Assembly: GCA_024640365.1 (NCBI GenBank)
Contig: JAHEFE010000010.1
Span: 1-64,000 of the forward strand
Direction: 5' to 3'
Origin: Woeseiaceae bacterium
GTDB lineage: Bacteria > Pseudomonadota > Gammaproteobacteria > Steroidobacterales > Woeseiaceae
DNA length: 64,000 nt
Shown here: positions 36,401 to 45,306 of the stretch, piece by piece
Layout: each line of letters opens with the position of its first letter
Numbering within the stretch: the first letter of the stretch is position 1
The notes under the pieces: model-generated
Seen by the model: only the letters and a program-made list of their open reading frames with translations
Databases searched by the model: none
Told to the model about the DNA's origin: nothing
Position numbers and translations under genes: made by a program

Positions 36401-38006
36401 TTTCACAATGCTTGGCTACAGCCCAACTGTTGAAAACGAACACGCGGAACCTTTTATGGAGCGCACCCATCCAGATGATCTGGAGGACGTCGTCAATGCG
36501 ACTCAGGCTATTCAAAACGGACGGACAACAAGTGTTGATATCGTTTATCGATACCGCCATGCTGACGGATCTTACCGCTGGCTGAACAGCTTAGGATACG
36601 CGACGGAATTTGACGAATCCGGGAAAGCGACTCGAGTACTTGGACTGCGAATCGATGTCTCGAAGGAGCGGGAGGATAGCGCACGAATCGTTGAACTCAA
36701 CGCCGTTTATCAAACATTGAATGAAACCGAAAAGGCCATTGTCAGGGCTCGGGACACTACTGATCTGTTTGACAAGATTTGCGACGTGTCCGTAAAGCAT
36801 GGCGACTACGCCCTGGCTTGGGTTGCAGTACCGAACGGTGAGTGGTTCGATGTGGCGGCAGGCGCCGGGGCGGCCGCCAGCTACTTGTCCAAGCTGCGGG
36901 TTTCAACAAATGCCGCGCGGCGCGAAGGCCAGGGCCCGACCGGTCAGGCTTTCCGCACAGGAAATTCCGTTATTAACAATGACTTTCTACATAGCAAGAG
37001 CACGCAGTTTTGGCACAAAAAGGGCAGCCAATTTGCGTTTACGGCATCAGCCTCCTTTCCGTTGACGGTGCGCAAAGAAGTAATTAGCGTATTGAATATC
37101 TATTCCAGATCCGGGAGCTTTTCGTCGCAGACCGTTGATTTATTTCAAACCATGGCGCTGGATATCTCTTTCGCACTCGAGCACCTCCAACAGCAAGCCG
37201 AATTGAAACAGGCCATCGCTCAACTGGAACACGCAAAGTCAACGCTCGAATCACGAGTGCTGAAGAGAACGGCTGAGCTTGAGGAAGCCAAAGAGCGTGC
37301 AGAAGCATCTGACCGGGTCAAATCTTCATTTCTTGCCACGATGTCACATGAATTGCGCACCCCGCTAAACTCGATCATTGGATTTACCGGCACGATGCTT
37401 CAGGGACTCGCCGGAGCGACAAATGAAGAACAGACAAAGCAGTTAACTATTGTCAAAACAGCGGGTCAGCACTTGCTGGAATTAATTAGCGACGTACTCG
37501 ACATTTCAAAGATCGAGGCTGGCGACATCTCAATTCGTTTTGAAGATGTCGATTTACCGCGCCTCTTTGCGCGTATAGAGAGCAAGTACGCAGCCGACGC
37601 TGCAAATCGCGGTTTGGATTTCTCGGTGACAATAGAGCCCGGGATCGACAAGATTGAGAGTAACGGGCGCAGGTTTGAACAGGTAGTCGACAACCTGATA
37701 ACCAACGCATTGAAATTTACCGAACAAGGCGCGATAAAGGTTAGTTGTTTCGGCCAGGGCAATAATGTTCGCGTTGAGGTAAGTGACACAGGTGTAGGTA
37801 TCTCTCCCGATGATTGCGAGCGCATTTTCGAGGAATTCGTGCAAATTGAAAACAGGACGTCGAAGCTAAATAAGGGAACGGGCTTGGGATTGGCTATTTG
37901 TAGACGCCTGGTGACGGCGCTCGGAGGCAATATTGGAGTCGAAAGTCGCCAGAACGAAGGCAGCACGTTTTATTTCACGATACCTGTTCGAAGGAGAGTG
38001 CATTGA
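33426..38006 (+). CDS. Membrane multi-PAS sensor histidine kinase with MASE1 domain
   Basis: The 1526-residue kinase has, in order, a MASE1 membrane sensor (about 15–315), six PAS/PAC units (about 325–430, 445–565, 585–700, 715–835, 842–964, 965–1087), a GAF-like domain (about 1090–1260), a coiled coil, HisKA with phospho-acceptor His1308 in MSHELRTPLN, and HATPase with DTGVGISPD and GTGLGLAI. The last two PAS units are near copies. No receiver is fused; the cognate one is translated separately downstream, starting at a TTG that overlaps this stop. MASE1 is usually found in c-di-GMP enzymes and kinases, and its signal is unknown. Confidence 0.9.
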   Translation: MTIDNGGQLRGSSWIPSGRESLLLISIAIVYFVAARLSLLLVIEPQGIAPIWPPSGIFLASILLVPRTLRARLVITLFLTDLGAELLAGTEFELSLIYAFALSADAAIGSWLLFRFFGDTITFTKADEVLGFFLLSVLISNVTMSFVAAIGAMYFTSAGFWSSWKWWMISDGVGTIVIAPLLVSWIQWFKTGLQDLNPKRLTEALLLSALLIVTLFSIFVSIPSTNNFSPLVSYSALPFLVWAALRFEVRGTTAALFFMATFCVYIVLVGHVDPLTISGVHLAPIEVIQLYILVMAFPLLVLAATVSERKNTSATLAAEGEFLAALLDNINEAIVSCDVNGNLIRFNKAARQLHGLPEKLMPSERWANYYSLFKTDGSTVLRREELPLLQALAGDPVKDFNVLVAPKNKPHRFLVCNGQPLRDSQGNITGAVVAMHDVSDQRLATSALRSSEAMLLSIFKNVQDVIFVIEVGPLESFRFTMMNNIGLAVMGITAEDLIGKDVREIIPEPSLSLVLGKYREAIRTTKTIEWQETTKYPDGAKTGIVKVSPVFNEDGICVQLVGSVSDITAVKLAEEAVRSSEAGLAAAQATAHMGSWEFYPKTGKAVWSAEMYKIFDRDPLSKPPILAAFQELIHPEDREETTVALGRLGSTSPSYQGEFRILRKDGSVVWIEALATYSIEKKGESDETVKLSGTVQVITRRRLAENALRHSKEYAENLIQTANVIFVELDADGCIVQLNNTGQHITGYSASEIMGHNWFDTVVPRERFPKTYEAFEQIKRTGVVPDVFENPILTKNGEERSVLWKSNTIVESGTVTGTISFGIDVTSAQLTEIALQESEANLKLTLQLSRIGLWDWNLEKDTWQATPTYFEMLGYDATEEAQNREVWGGRTHPDDREFVINKMLAIRHGDEKDFDIIFRFRHADGSYRWINSIGHGTEFDEQGKTIRMLGVQIDVTKQREAEKKLQLTLELAKIGMWDWEVATMKRSATPTYFTMLGYSPTVENEHAEPFMERTHPDDLEDVVNATQAIQNGRTTSVDIVYRYRHADGSYRWLNSLGYATEFDESGKATRVLGLRIDVSKEREDSARIVELNAVYQTLNETEKAIVRARDTTDLFDKICDVSVKHGDYALAWVAVPNGEWFDVAAGAGAAASYLSKLRVSTNAARREGQGPTGQAFRTGNSVINNDFLHSKSTQFWHKKGSQFAFTASASFPLTVRKEVISVLNIYSRSGSFSSQTVDLFQTMALDISFALEHLQQQAELKQAIAQLEHAKSTLESRVLKRTAELEEAKERAEASDRVKSSFLATMSHELRTPLNSIIGFTGTMLQGLAGATNEEQTKQLTIVKTAGQHLLELISDVLDISKIEAGDISIRFEDVDLPRLFARIESKYAADAANRGLDFSVTIEPGIDKIESNGRRFEQVVDNLITNALKFTEQGAIKVSCFGQGNNVRVEVSDTGVGISPDDCERIFEEFVQIENRTSKLNKGTGLGLAICRRLVTALGGNIGVESRQNEGSTFYFTIPVRRRVH

Positions 38007-38374
38007 GAATTCTGATCATCGAAGATAACGAGCAAAATCTCTATTTGGAACAAATTCTGTTAGAAGCGGCGGGACACACAATTGCGTGCTCGATCGATGG
38101 GGTTGAAGGAATTGAACTTGCAAAGCGCAACCAGTTCGATGTAATACTTGTCGACATTCAACTACCGCAGTTCGATGGATATGAAACAACCCGGCGTCTG
38201 CGCAAACTGAAAGCCCTAGACGAGGTACCAATAATCGCCGTTACCTCTTATGCGATGGCAGGAGATCACGACAAGGCGATGGCCAGCGGTTTTGATGGTT
38301 ATATTGAAAAGCCTATAGACCCTGATACGTTTGCGAAAATTATTGAGCAAGTAGTTACGGAAAAAAGGAGATAG
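38003..38374 (+). CDS. Single-domain response regulator
   Basis: The 123-residue CheY/DivK-type receiver has acidic pair E7–D8, phospho-acceptor Asp51 in VDIQLPQFDG, Thr/Ser switch in AVTSYAM and Lys in EKPIDP. The start is TTG 38003, overlapping the kinase stop, with AAGGAGAG just upstream. With no output domain it would act by protein contact or as a phosphate sink or relay between the kinase and the HD-GYP regulator 2 nt downstream. Confidence 0.9.
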   Translation: MRILIIEDNEQNLYLEQILLEAAGHTIACSIDGVEGIELAKRNQFDVILVDIQLPQFDGYETTRRLRKLKALDEVPIIAVTSYAMAGDHDKAMASGFDGYIEKPIDPDTFAKIIEQVVTEKRR

Positions 38375-38376
38375 CG

Positions 38377-39870
38377 GTGGCTTACATTCTTGTTGCTGAA
38401 GACGATGAAGACTCGATGCTGCTGCTGTCACAGATATTAATAAGCCTCGGGCATCAGGTCAAAGCAGTACGGAACGGGGCGGAAGCGCTTGTCAGCATGA
38501 ACGTTCGGCGGCCGGACATCATTTTTTCCGATATCCTCATGCCTGAAATGGACGGCTACGAGCTTTGCCGTGAAGTGCAGGCATCAGAGAGTCTCCGATC
38601 CATACCATTTGTATTTTACACCGCGACTTACGAAACCTCCGACGACGAAGCTCTCGCGCTTGACCTGGGTGGGGCCGAATTTATTCGTAAGGGTCGGGAT
38701 GCCGCCAACTTGCTCGGCATCATTGACGAAACTGTGACGCGGATGCTTACGCATTGGAAGCCCCTGGCGGAAAAACCCAGGCACTCAACTGACAAACTGG
38801 CAATGCGTCATGAGCAAACTGTCAGTCGCAAACTGGCTAAGAAAAACGTCGAGCTCAAGATCGAGCGTAACGCCCATAAACGCAGCCTGGAATTGCTTGA
38901 GGCGGTCTTTGCTGCGACGAAAAGTGCAATGGTTGTCATTAGCGGCGACGGGAAAGTAGTGGTCTGGAATGACGCGGCAACCAACATTTTCGGCTATGAA
39001 AAACTTGAGGCCGTCGGTAAGAACGTCCACGATCTTGTCGCACCACCTTTCTATACGCAAAAAATCCAACGCGGCTTGCGTCAATTCGCTGCGAGCGGCG
39101 AAGGACCGATTCTTGGGCCAACCAATGAATTGATAGCGAGGCGCAAAGACGGCTCCGTTTTCCCTTCATCATTCGATGTTGGTAGCTTTAGTCACGATAA
39201 TGAATGGTACGCAGTAGCGATGGTTCGCGACGTTAGTGAGCGTAAGAAGCTGTTAGCGCAGAAAGCGGAAGCTGAGGGGCGCGTAAAAACAGCGTTGATT
39301 AATACTCTTAAGTCTATTGCCCAGACTCTTGAGGATAGAGATGGTTTGTCATCCCGCCATCAAAGTCGGGTTGCCATCCTTTGCCTGGAAATAGCAAAAG
39401 CGATGGAGTTACCAGAGGAAATGGTTGATGGTATTCGCCTTGGTGCCGCAATCCACGATATTGGGACGCTGTTTGTACCATCGGATATTTTGAGCTATCC
39501 CGGGAAACTCGCCCCCGAAAAATTTGACGTTATCAAAGAACACCCCAGGATCGGTTTTGACTTGGTTAAGGATGCGCCCTTTCCCTGGCCAATTGCGGAA
39601 ATGATTCTGCAGCATCACGAGAGACTTGACGGCAGTGGCTATCCAGACGGGCTTAAAGGGAACAACATTGTTCTTGAGGCGAGAATACTGGCTGTCGCGG
39701 ATACTGTGGAAGCCATGTGCTCGGACCGCTGCTACCGGCCAGCTCCAGGCGTCGACGCGGCAATTAAATACATCACTAAATATAGTGGAATTAAATTTGA
39801 TACGAATGTCGTCGATGCCTGCGCGCGAGTAATGAATGACAAGACTTTCGATTTTGACGCATCATATTAA
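38377..39870 (+). CDS. Response regulator with PAS and HD-GYP c-di-GMP phosphodiesterase domains
   Basis: The 497-residue protein has a receiver (1–125, Asp52 in SDILMPEMDG), a coiled linker, a PAS domain (about 170–290), and HD-GYP (about 300–490). The catalytic pair His360–Asp361 (HDIGT) and the HHERLDGSGYPDG motif are intact, so it should hydrolyse c-di-GMP. GTG 38377 is the start, with AAGGAG 6 nt upstream. It is the third gene of the kinase operon and its likely main output. Confidence 0.9.
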   Translation: MAYILVAEDDEDSMLLLSQILISLGHQVKAVRNGAEALVSMNVRRPDIIFSDILMPEMDGYELCREVQASESLRSIPFVFYTATYETSDDEALALDLGGAEFIRKGRDAANLLGIIDETVTRMLTHWKPLAEKPRHSTDKLAMRHEQTVSRKLAKKNVELKIERNAHKRSLELLEAVFAATKSAMVVISGDGKVVVWNDAATNIFGYEKLEAVGKNVHDLVAPPFYTQKIQRGLRQFAASGEGPILGPTNELIARRKDGSVFPSSFDVGSFSHDNEWYAVAMVRDVSERKKLLAQKAEAEGRVKTALINTLKSIAQTLEDRDGLSSRHQSRVAILCLEIAKAMELPEEMVDGIRLGAAIHDIGTLFVPSDILSYPGKLAPEKFDVIKEHPRIGFDLVKDAPFPWPIAEMILQHHERLDGSGYPDGLKGNNIVLEARILAVADTVEAMCSDRCYRPAPGVDAAIKYITKYSGIKFDTNVVDACARVMNDKTFDFDASY

Positions 39871-39913
39871 GGTGATTTGACAGGGTGCTAACCATAGAGA
39901 TTAGCCGATCTAT

Positions 39914-41092
39914 CTAAAGAGTATTTTTGCACCAGCCCATGATTTCGTCGCCAGGCATCGGCTTTGCGTAATAATAACCTTGGACCAGGTCGCATCCCAT
40001 CCTCTTCAAGGTCGCCAAAGTCTCGGCGTCCTCCACGCCCTCTGCGACGGTGCGCATTTTCAATTTGTGTGCCAACGCGATTGTCATCTCCACGATCGCG
40101 TACGATTCTTCGTTGTCAGCTAACTTGGAAATGAACGACCTGTCTATTTTAATTTCGGTGAATGGTACGCGATAGAGTTGCAGCATCGACGAGTGACCCG
40201 TACCAAAATCGTCAATTGATAGTTCCAAATGCTTCATGCGCAATCGAGTTAAGATGTCCAGGGATGTTGACAACTCGGTCATCAAAGTTTGCTCCGTAAC
40301 CTCAAGCACAATGCATCCGTGGCCGAGTCCGCGTCTTTGAACCTCGGATTCCATGACGTCAGGCAAGGAAAGGTCAACTATTGAGGATGCCGACATGTTG
40401 ATGCTGATCGTTAAATTGAGTCCTCCTTTCTTCCAGTGCTGGGCCCAATCCATACTTTGTTCCATAATATGCTGCGTCATTGCAGACATAAAATCGCCTT
40501 CTTCTGCCATCGGAATAATGACATTCGGATAGAACAACCCTAATTCCGGATGCTGCCAACGAACCAGAGCTTCGACACCAACAACCTTGTTCCTGCGGAT
40601 ATCGATCTGTGGCTGAAAGTAAGGGACGATATCGTTGCTGTCCAAGCCGCGCTGAAAATCCGCTAGAGTGGGCAGCACAACGTTCCTGGTTTTCATTGCG
40701 CTTTGAGCATCGATGCTTTGCATCGTTTCATAGAAAAGCTGTTGCAGCTTTACATGTCGGATGGGTTTTTGTAGTGCCCCGGATACTTGCAACCCGTGCG
40801 CACTTGCTATTTCGACCGCGGAGTTCAACAACCCCCTTTCGTTGGCTGTCATGATGACCACCTGTCCACGAAAGGCTTTGCCACCGAGAAATCGAAGTAT
40901 CTCCACGCCGTCCATACCGGACATATTCATGTCCAGCACAATAGCTCCCCAGTCTTCGGAGTAGATATTAACCAACTGGGAAGCGTCATTTATCGCGACT
41001 GCATCAAACCCAACGTAGCCAGCGGCTACGCGCAGATAATCAGCTGACCCTTGGTCATCAATGATCAAAAGCTTGGGTTTCATCCGCTCCAT
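39914..41092 (-). CDS. Response regulator with EAL c-di-GMP phosphodiesterase domain
   Basis: The 392-residue protein has a receiver (1–125, Asp54 in LDMNMSGMDG) and an EAL domain (about 150–385). Catalytic EALVRW, SINMSA, LEVTEQ, DDFGTGHSS and VAEGVED motifs are all present, so phosphodiesterase activity is expected. Start ATG 41092 has GAGG 7 nt upstream. It is convergent with the kinase operon and is the second c-di-GMP-degrading receiver at the locus. Confidence 0.9.
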   Translation of the reverse strand: MERMKPKLLIIDDQGSADYLRVAAGYVGFDAVAINDASQLVNIYSEDWGAIVLDMNMSGMDGVEILRFLGGKAFRGQVVIMTANERGLLNSAVEIASAHGLQVSGALQKPIRHVKLQQLFYETMQSIDAQSAMKTRNVVLPTLADFQRGLDSNDIVPYFQPQIDIRRNKVVGVEALVRWQHPELGLFYPNVIIPMAEEGDFMSAMTQHIMEQSMDWAQHWKKGGLNLTISINMSASSIVDLSLPDVMESEVQRRGLGHGCIVLEVTEQTLMTELSTSLDILTRLRMKHLELSIDDFGTGHSSMLQLYRVPFTEIKIDRSFISKLADNEESYAIVEMTIALAHKLKMRTVAEGVEDAETLATLKRMGCDLVQGYYYAKPMPGDEIMGWCKNTL

Positions 41093-41529
41093 TGACTACC
41101 TCGCCGACTGAAAGACCGTAATTCATTTTCGGGGTTGTGGAGCCCCCGCTACTTTCAAGCATACCCTGTGACTGGACGCGTATAATTCCGTCGAACTCCG
41201 TGTGTCCGCAAAATCCTTTTTGGAACAGGTGTTGACCGGACACTCAGGAGGCGGCTGGATCGAGTAATTTTGGCACGATTCTTCCTAATCCTGTTTCTTG
41301 GAAGTTATTTATCAACTATGACCCAACTGTAAAAATAATCAAGTAAGGAAAACTACCAGTAAACGTTGAGAAACAACGTATTACGACCTTCTGACAGGTG
41401 CGATGCCCTCTTCATAACGGTACGAACGGAGCGATGCGGCGGTTACTTAAACTTGTTACATCGCTTGTTGGTGCATACTATTCTGCCCCGATCATCTTAT
41501 AGAGCCAATACTGTAGAACCAAGCCAACC
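41093..41529. other. Intergenic region between divergent receiver-EAL and trmB genes
   Basis: This 437-nt gap holds no frame that resembles a protein and no strong hairpin with a T run. The side nearest trmB contains the candidate promoter listed separately. The rest shows nothing I can identify. Confidence 0.4.
41453..41481 (+). promoter_or_regulatory. Candidate trmB promoter
   Basis: TTGTTA (41453–41458) and TACTAT (41476–41481) are spaced by 17 nt, about 50 nt before the trmB start. Each box matches the sigma-70 consensus at four of six bases. Confidence 0.4.
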
Positions 41530-42225
41530 ATGGACGACGTTAAACAGAAACCATTTTTGAGGACCATTCGCAGCTTTGTGCGCCGCACGGGTCGCCTTAC
41601 GCCCGGACAACAGAACGCATTTGAGCGTTTGTGGCCCAAATACGGTTTCGATTTTTCGAGCGAGGTAATTGACCCGACAGTCCTGCTTGGGCGTAGCGCC
41701 CCTCTGATTTTGGAAATTGGCTTCGGCAATGGTGAATCGCTGGTTGAATATGCCGGCAAGCACCGAGACGTCGACTTTATTGGTATTGAAGTTCACAGCC
41801 CGGGCGTTGGCCATTGTCTGTTGCAAGCCGAAAAGGAAAATATCAACAACCTGCGCCTTAGCTGTCACGATGCTATTGAAGTGTTGGAACAACAAATTCC
41901 TGACAGCGGCTTGCAACGACTGAATCTCTACTTCCCGGACCCCTGGCCCAAGGCGCGCCACCACAAGCGACGCATCGTACAGACCGAATTTCTCGATCTC
42001 GTCGCTCGGAAGCTGGCACCAGGAGGTACTCTGAATATTGCCACTGACTGGGAAAATTACGCCGAGCATATTGACCTCGTCATGGACGATCACGGTGCTT
42101 TCGGGTTAAGGGAGCGGCGAGAACATGGCGGCAAGCGGCCGCTCGACCGACCCGCAACAAAATTCGAGCGCCGCGGCCTTAAACTGGGTCACCGCATTTG
42201 GGACTGGGAATACGTTCGTCTTTAG
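41530..42225 (+). CDS. trmB: tRNA (guanine-N7-)-methyltransferase
   Basis: The 231-residue protein shows the TrmB pattern: RTGRLTPGQQNAFERLWPKY, SAM-binding ILEIGFGNGESL, VDFIGIEVHSPGVGH and the catalytic LYFPDPWPKARHHKRR. It makes m7G46 in tRNA. Length is typical. ATG 41530 is used and the gene is probably single. Confidence 0.93.
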   Translation: MDDVKQKPFLRTIRSFVRRTGRLTPGQQNAFERLWPKYGFDFSSEVIDPTVLLGRSAPLILEIGFGNGESLVEYAGKHRDVDFIGIEVHSPGVGHCLLQAEKENINNLRLSCHDAIEVLEQQIPDSGLQRLNLYFPDPWPKARHHKRRIVQTEFLDLVARKLAPGGTLNIATDWENYAEHIDLVMDDHGAFGLRERREHGGKRPLDRPATKFERRGLKLGHRIWDWEYVRL

Positions 42226-42357
42226 GCGCAACCGCGTGCCACAGCCATTTCGGCCGATAGTTCTTGCTTAGCCCCTATTTTGACCTATAAATAAAGGTGT
42301 GGCGCCGGAAAAAACTTGTGCGCCGCATCGTAATAAATCAACAAACAGGACAATGAA

Positions 42358-42651
42358 ATGGCAGTTCTATTTCCAACAATCGGGAGCTGGTACAGACGGA
42401 CAAACGGGACTGTTTTCGAGGTTATCGCCGTGGACGAGGAAGATGGGACGATCGATATTCAGTATTTCGATGGCACCATCGATGAAATTGAGCTTGAGGC
42501 GTGGCCTGAGCTAATTCTGGAGGCAGCGGGCGCACCAGAAGACTGGTCTGGCGCTGTGGACATGGATCCCGAGGATTATACCGGGGATGAAGAAGGCGAG
42601 CTCCCGGCCGGCTGGAATGACCCGCTAGAGTTTCTTGACGTTGCAGAGTAA
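42358..42651 (+). CDS. Small acidic gammaproteobacterial protein (DUF6763-like)
   Basis: The 97-residue protein begins with IGSWYRRTNGTVFEVIAVDE and DGTIDIQYFDGTIDEIE, then a very acidic tail with APEDWSGAVDMDPED. This matches my recollection of the DUF6763 family, restricted to gammaproteobacteria and of unknown function. The compact beta-rich core plus acidic tail suggests a small regulatory or binding protein. It ends 7 nt before the convergent Rieske gene. Confidence 0.7.
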   Translation: MAVLFPTIGSWYRRTNGTVFEVIAVDEEDGTIDIQYFDGTIDEIELEAWPELILEAAGAPEDWSGAVDMDPEDYTGDEEGELPAGWNDPLEFLDVAE

Positions 42652-42658
42652 CGAATGA

Positions 42659-43024
42659 CTAGTCTGGCGCAGGCACCTGCACCATCACGACACCATCCCT
42701 GATCTCAAGCGGCAGCGCTCGCAGTTTTTTGCCCGGGCAAGGCCCACCTACGCACAATCCGTTGTCGATTTCATAGATCGCGCCATGCGCGGAACAAATA
42801 ATGTGTTTGCCGTCGCCCGTCAGGAATCTGTCCGGCTTCCAGTTCAGCGCATGACCAACATGCATACAGTAATTCTGATAAGCAAATACCGCCTTGCCCT
42901 TGCGCACGATGAAGCCCCTGCCAATGCCGCCTTCATACTGAAATTCCCGACTACCGGGATCCTTGAGCTCATCAAATCGACACACCGCAACTTCGTTCTC
43001 GCTGTCAGCGTTCTCTGCGTTCAT
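42659..43024 (-). CDS. Small Rieske [2Fe-2S] protein
   Basis: The 121-residue protein has the cluster-binding pair YCMHVGHALNW and IICSAHGAIYE (C-x-H and C-x2-H) near residues 57 and 84. It is a single-domain Rieske ferredoxin-like protein, as used by dioxygenases or as NirD-type electron carriers. ATG 43024 overlaps the stop of the upstream permease gene (ATGA). No oxygenase partner is adjacent, so the electron acceptor is unknown. A longer frame to 43126 has no similarity. Confidence 0.88.
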   Translation of the reverse strand: MNAENADSENEVAVCRFDELKDPGSREFQYEGGIGRGFIVRKGKAVFAYQNYCMHVGHALNWKPDRFLTGDGKHIICSAHGAIYEIDNGLCVGGPCPGKKLRALPLEIRDGVVMVQVPAPD

Positions 43025-44343
43025 GGCACCTCCGTCTGTTGCCGAGCATGATAGCGCGCAACGATCACGGACAAAATAATCGCTGGTATGCCGAGAGCAG
43101 CGGCGTACAGGAAGAAGCCCAGCCAACCGATCGCTTCCTGCACATTGCCGGAGTAGCCAGCCGTGAACTTGCCGACCAGACTCATGAGCGAACTGAACAA
43201 CGCATATTGCGTCGCGGTAAACGAAACGCTGGTGAGGCTGGATAAATAAGCGATGAAAATAGTCCCGGAAAAACCCATCGCAAAATTATCCGCGCTGATC
43301 GTAACGGTCAGCAATTTTATGTCTGGGCCTGTGACCGCAAGCGCCGCAAAAAACAGGTTGGTACTCGCAATCAGCACCGTGGCAATCACCAGGCAGCGAT
43401 GCAGCCCGAATCGAATAATGGCCCAGCCGCCAGCGCCGGTACCCACCAGGGAAATCCAGAGGCCATAAATCTTGGCGACATTAGCGATATCTGTCTTACT
43501 GAAACCAATGGCCAGGTAAAACGGATTGGCGAGAATACCGAGAACCAGATCACTGATCCGAAACAGCGCTATAAACGCCAATAGAATGATCGCCCATCGA
43601 CCGTAGCGCTTAAAAAAATCGGCAAACGGACCCGCAATTGCGCTGCCGAACCACTGGCCTGCTCTTTGCAACGGAGTACCAACGAATTTTTTTAACGCTC
43701 GACGGCTGGCCTCAGGCTCCTTACACAGCAGGGCGGTCACAATGCCAACCAGAGTGCAAGCGGCCATGGCCTTGTAACTGACATTCCAGGAACGATACTC
43801 GGCAAGATACAAAGCGCCGGCGCCACTAAAAATGAGGGCGACTCGATAACCGTACTGGTAGGCCGCCGCAAGAACTCCCTGCAACTCAGTGCCGGCAGAT
43901 TCAATGCGGTAGGCGTCGATAACAATATCCTGAGTCGCGGAACAAAGAGCAACCGACAAAGCGATCGATGCGAAGACCGCGGTACTTATGGCCGGATCAA
44001 GGTTCGACATGAACAAGAGACTCACAGCGATACCGAGCTGCGACAGGAGCAACCAGGCCCGGCGTCTGCCAAATATCTTTGTCAGAAAGGGCAATGACAA
44101 TGTGTCCACTAATGGGGACCATACAAATTTCAGGCTATAGGCGAAACCCAACCAGGCGAAGGTGCTAATTGTACTGCGCTGCAAGCCCGCTTCCTCCAGC
44201 CATGCTGTCAGCGTCGAATAAACGAGCGGAAAAGGTAGACCGGCTGAAAAGCCGAGAAAAAATATAATGAGAATTTTTTCCTGGAGGTAGAAACGCCAGC
44301 CCCGATTTACGCTGCTCGTCTGGTTATCGGTTACTGCTCCCAT
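43021..44343 (-). CDS. ampG: AmpG-type major facilitator transporter
   Basis: The 440-residue MFS protein has 12 predicted helices and the AmpG-type N-terminal SAGLPFPLVYSTLTAWLEEAG followed by FAWLGFAYSLKFVWSPLVD. AmpG imports anhydromuropeptides for cell-wall recycling. Some homologues carry other cargo, so the substrate is inferred. It is followed by a 4-nt overlap with the Rieske gene and preceded by xthA on the same strand. Confidence 0.85.
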   Translation of the reverse strand: MGAVTDNQTSSVNRGWRFYLQEKILIIFFLGFSAGLPFPLVYSTLTAWLEEAGLQRSTISTFAWLGFAYSLKFVWSPLVDTLSLPFLTKIFGRRRAWLLLSQLGIAVSLLFMSNLDPAISTAVFASIALSVALCSATQDIVIDAYRIESAGTELQGVLAAAYQYGYRVALIFSGAGALYLAEYRSWNVSYKAMAACTLVGIVTALLCKEPEASRRALKKFVGTPLQRAGQWFGSAIAGPFADFFKRYGRWAIILLAFIALFRISDLVLGILANPFYLAIGFSKTDIANVAKIYGLWISLVGTGAGGWAIIRFGLHRCLVIATVLIASTNLFFAALAVTGPDIKLLTVTISADNFAMGFSGTIFIAYLSSLTSVSFTATQYALFSSLMSLVGKFTAGYSGNVQEAIGWLGFFLYAAALGIPAIILSVIVARYHARQQTEVP

Positions 44344-44366
44344 CAGGGTTGCCCTCGATTGTCAGG

Positions 44367-45137
44367 CTACAGATCGTAGTCAATTATCAGCGGCGCGTGA
44401 TCAGAAAAGCGCTCATCTTTATAGATACTCGTGGCTTTGACCTTACCACCAAGCCCCTTGGAAACAACCTGGTAATCAATACGCCAACCAACGTTTTTAT
44501 CCCACGCCCGACCACGATTCGACCACCAGGTGTACTGCTCTTCTTCCTGGTTCACGCGCCGAAACGCGTCGACCATTTTGATGGAGTCAAACACCTCATC
44601 AAGCCAGGCACGCTCCTCAGGCAGAAACCCTGAGTTTTTCTGGTTGCCGCGCCAATTCTTGATGTCGATATTTTTATGCGCGATATTCCAGTCACCGCAA
44701 ACAATGACCTCGCTCCTCCGCCGGTGAAGTTTACCCAGATGCGTCTTGAAGGTTTCCAGGCAGCGATATTTCGCTTCTTGCCTGATATCACCGGATGACC
44801 CCGACGGCAAATAGACTGATGCCACACTAAGTTTGTCGAATTGCACCTCAATGTAGCGTCCCTCGTCATCAAACTCCTGGTGTCCGTAGCCACGAACGAC
44901 CTTACGGGGCTTCTCGCGCGAGTAAATGGCGACGCCACTGTATCCTTTCTTTTGTGCATCCTCGTAATAACAGTGATAGCCCTCGGGCGAAAACATGGGA
45001 TCCGTCAGCTGGTCAACCTGCGCCTTAGTCTCCTGTATACAAACAACATCGGGGTTTTGCCGTTGCATCCAGTCATAGAAGCCCTTGCGGGATGCAGATC
45101 GTATACCATTGGCGTTGAGGCTTATCACTCGAAACAA
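44367..45137 (-). CDS. xthA: Exodeoxyribonuclease III
   Basis: The 256-residue endonuclease/exonuclease/phosphatase-fold enzyme starts SLNANGIRSASRKG and has catalytic VCIQETKAQ, VIVCGDWNIAHKNID and FSDHAPLIIDYDL. Length and motifs match ExoIII/AP endonuclease, which cuts at abasic sites during base-excision repair. It diverges from pyrE, as is common in gammaproteobacteria, across a 169-nt gap. Confidence 0.93.
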   Translation of the reverse strand: MFRVISLNANGIRSASRKGFYDWMQRQNPDVVCIQETKAQVDQLTDPMFSPEGYHCYYEDAQKKGYSGVAIYSREKPRKVVRGYGHQEFDDEGRYIEVQFDKLSVASVYLPSGSSGDIRQEAKYRCLETFKTHLGKLHRRRSEVIVCGDWNIAHKNIDIKNWRGNQKNSGFLPEERAWLDEVFDSIKMVDAFRRVNQEEEQYTWWSNRGRAWDKNVGWRIDYQVVSKGLGGKVKATSIYKDERFSDHAPLIIDYDL

Positions 45138-45306
45138 CGTACTCTCCTGGTAGCTTAAAAAGCTTGGTTATCAATCAAATAATGAAAATCTTAGGCAGGA
45201 CAAACAGATTTGTCCTATGTCATACTTCGCCGGCACTTAACTAAATCCCTTTCCCGTCATTGCCGCCACCGGCAATGATACAGAACATCGGTGAAGCTCC
45301 AACCTT

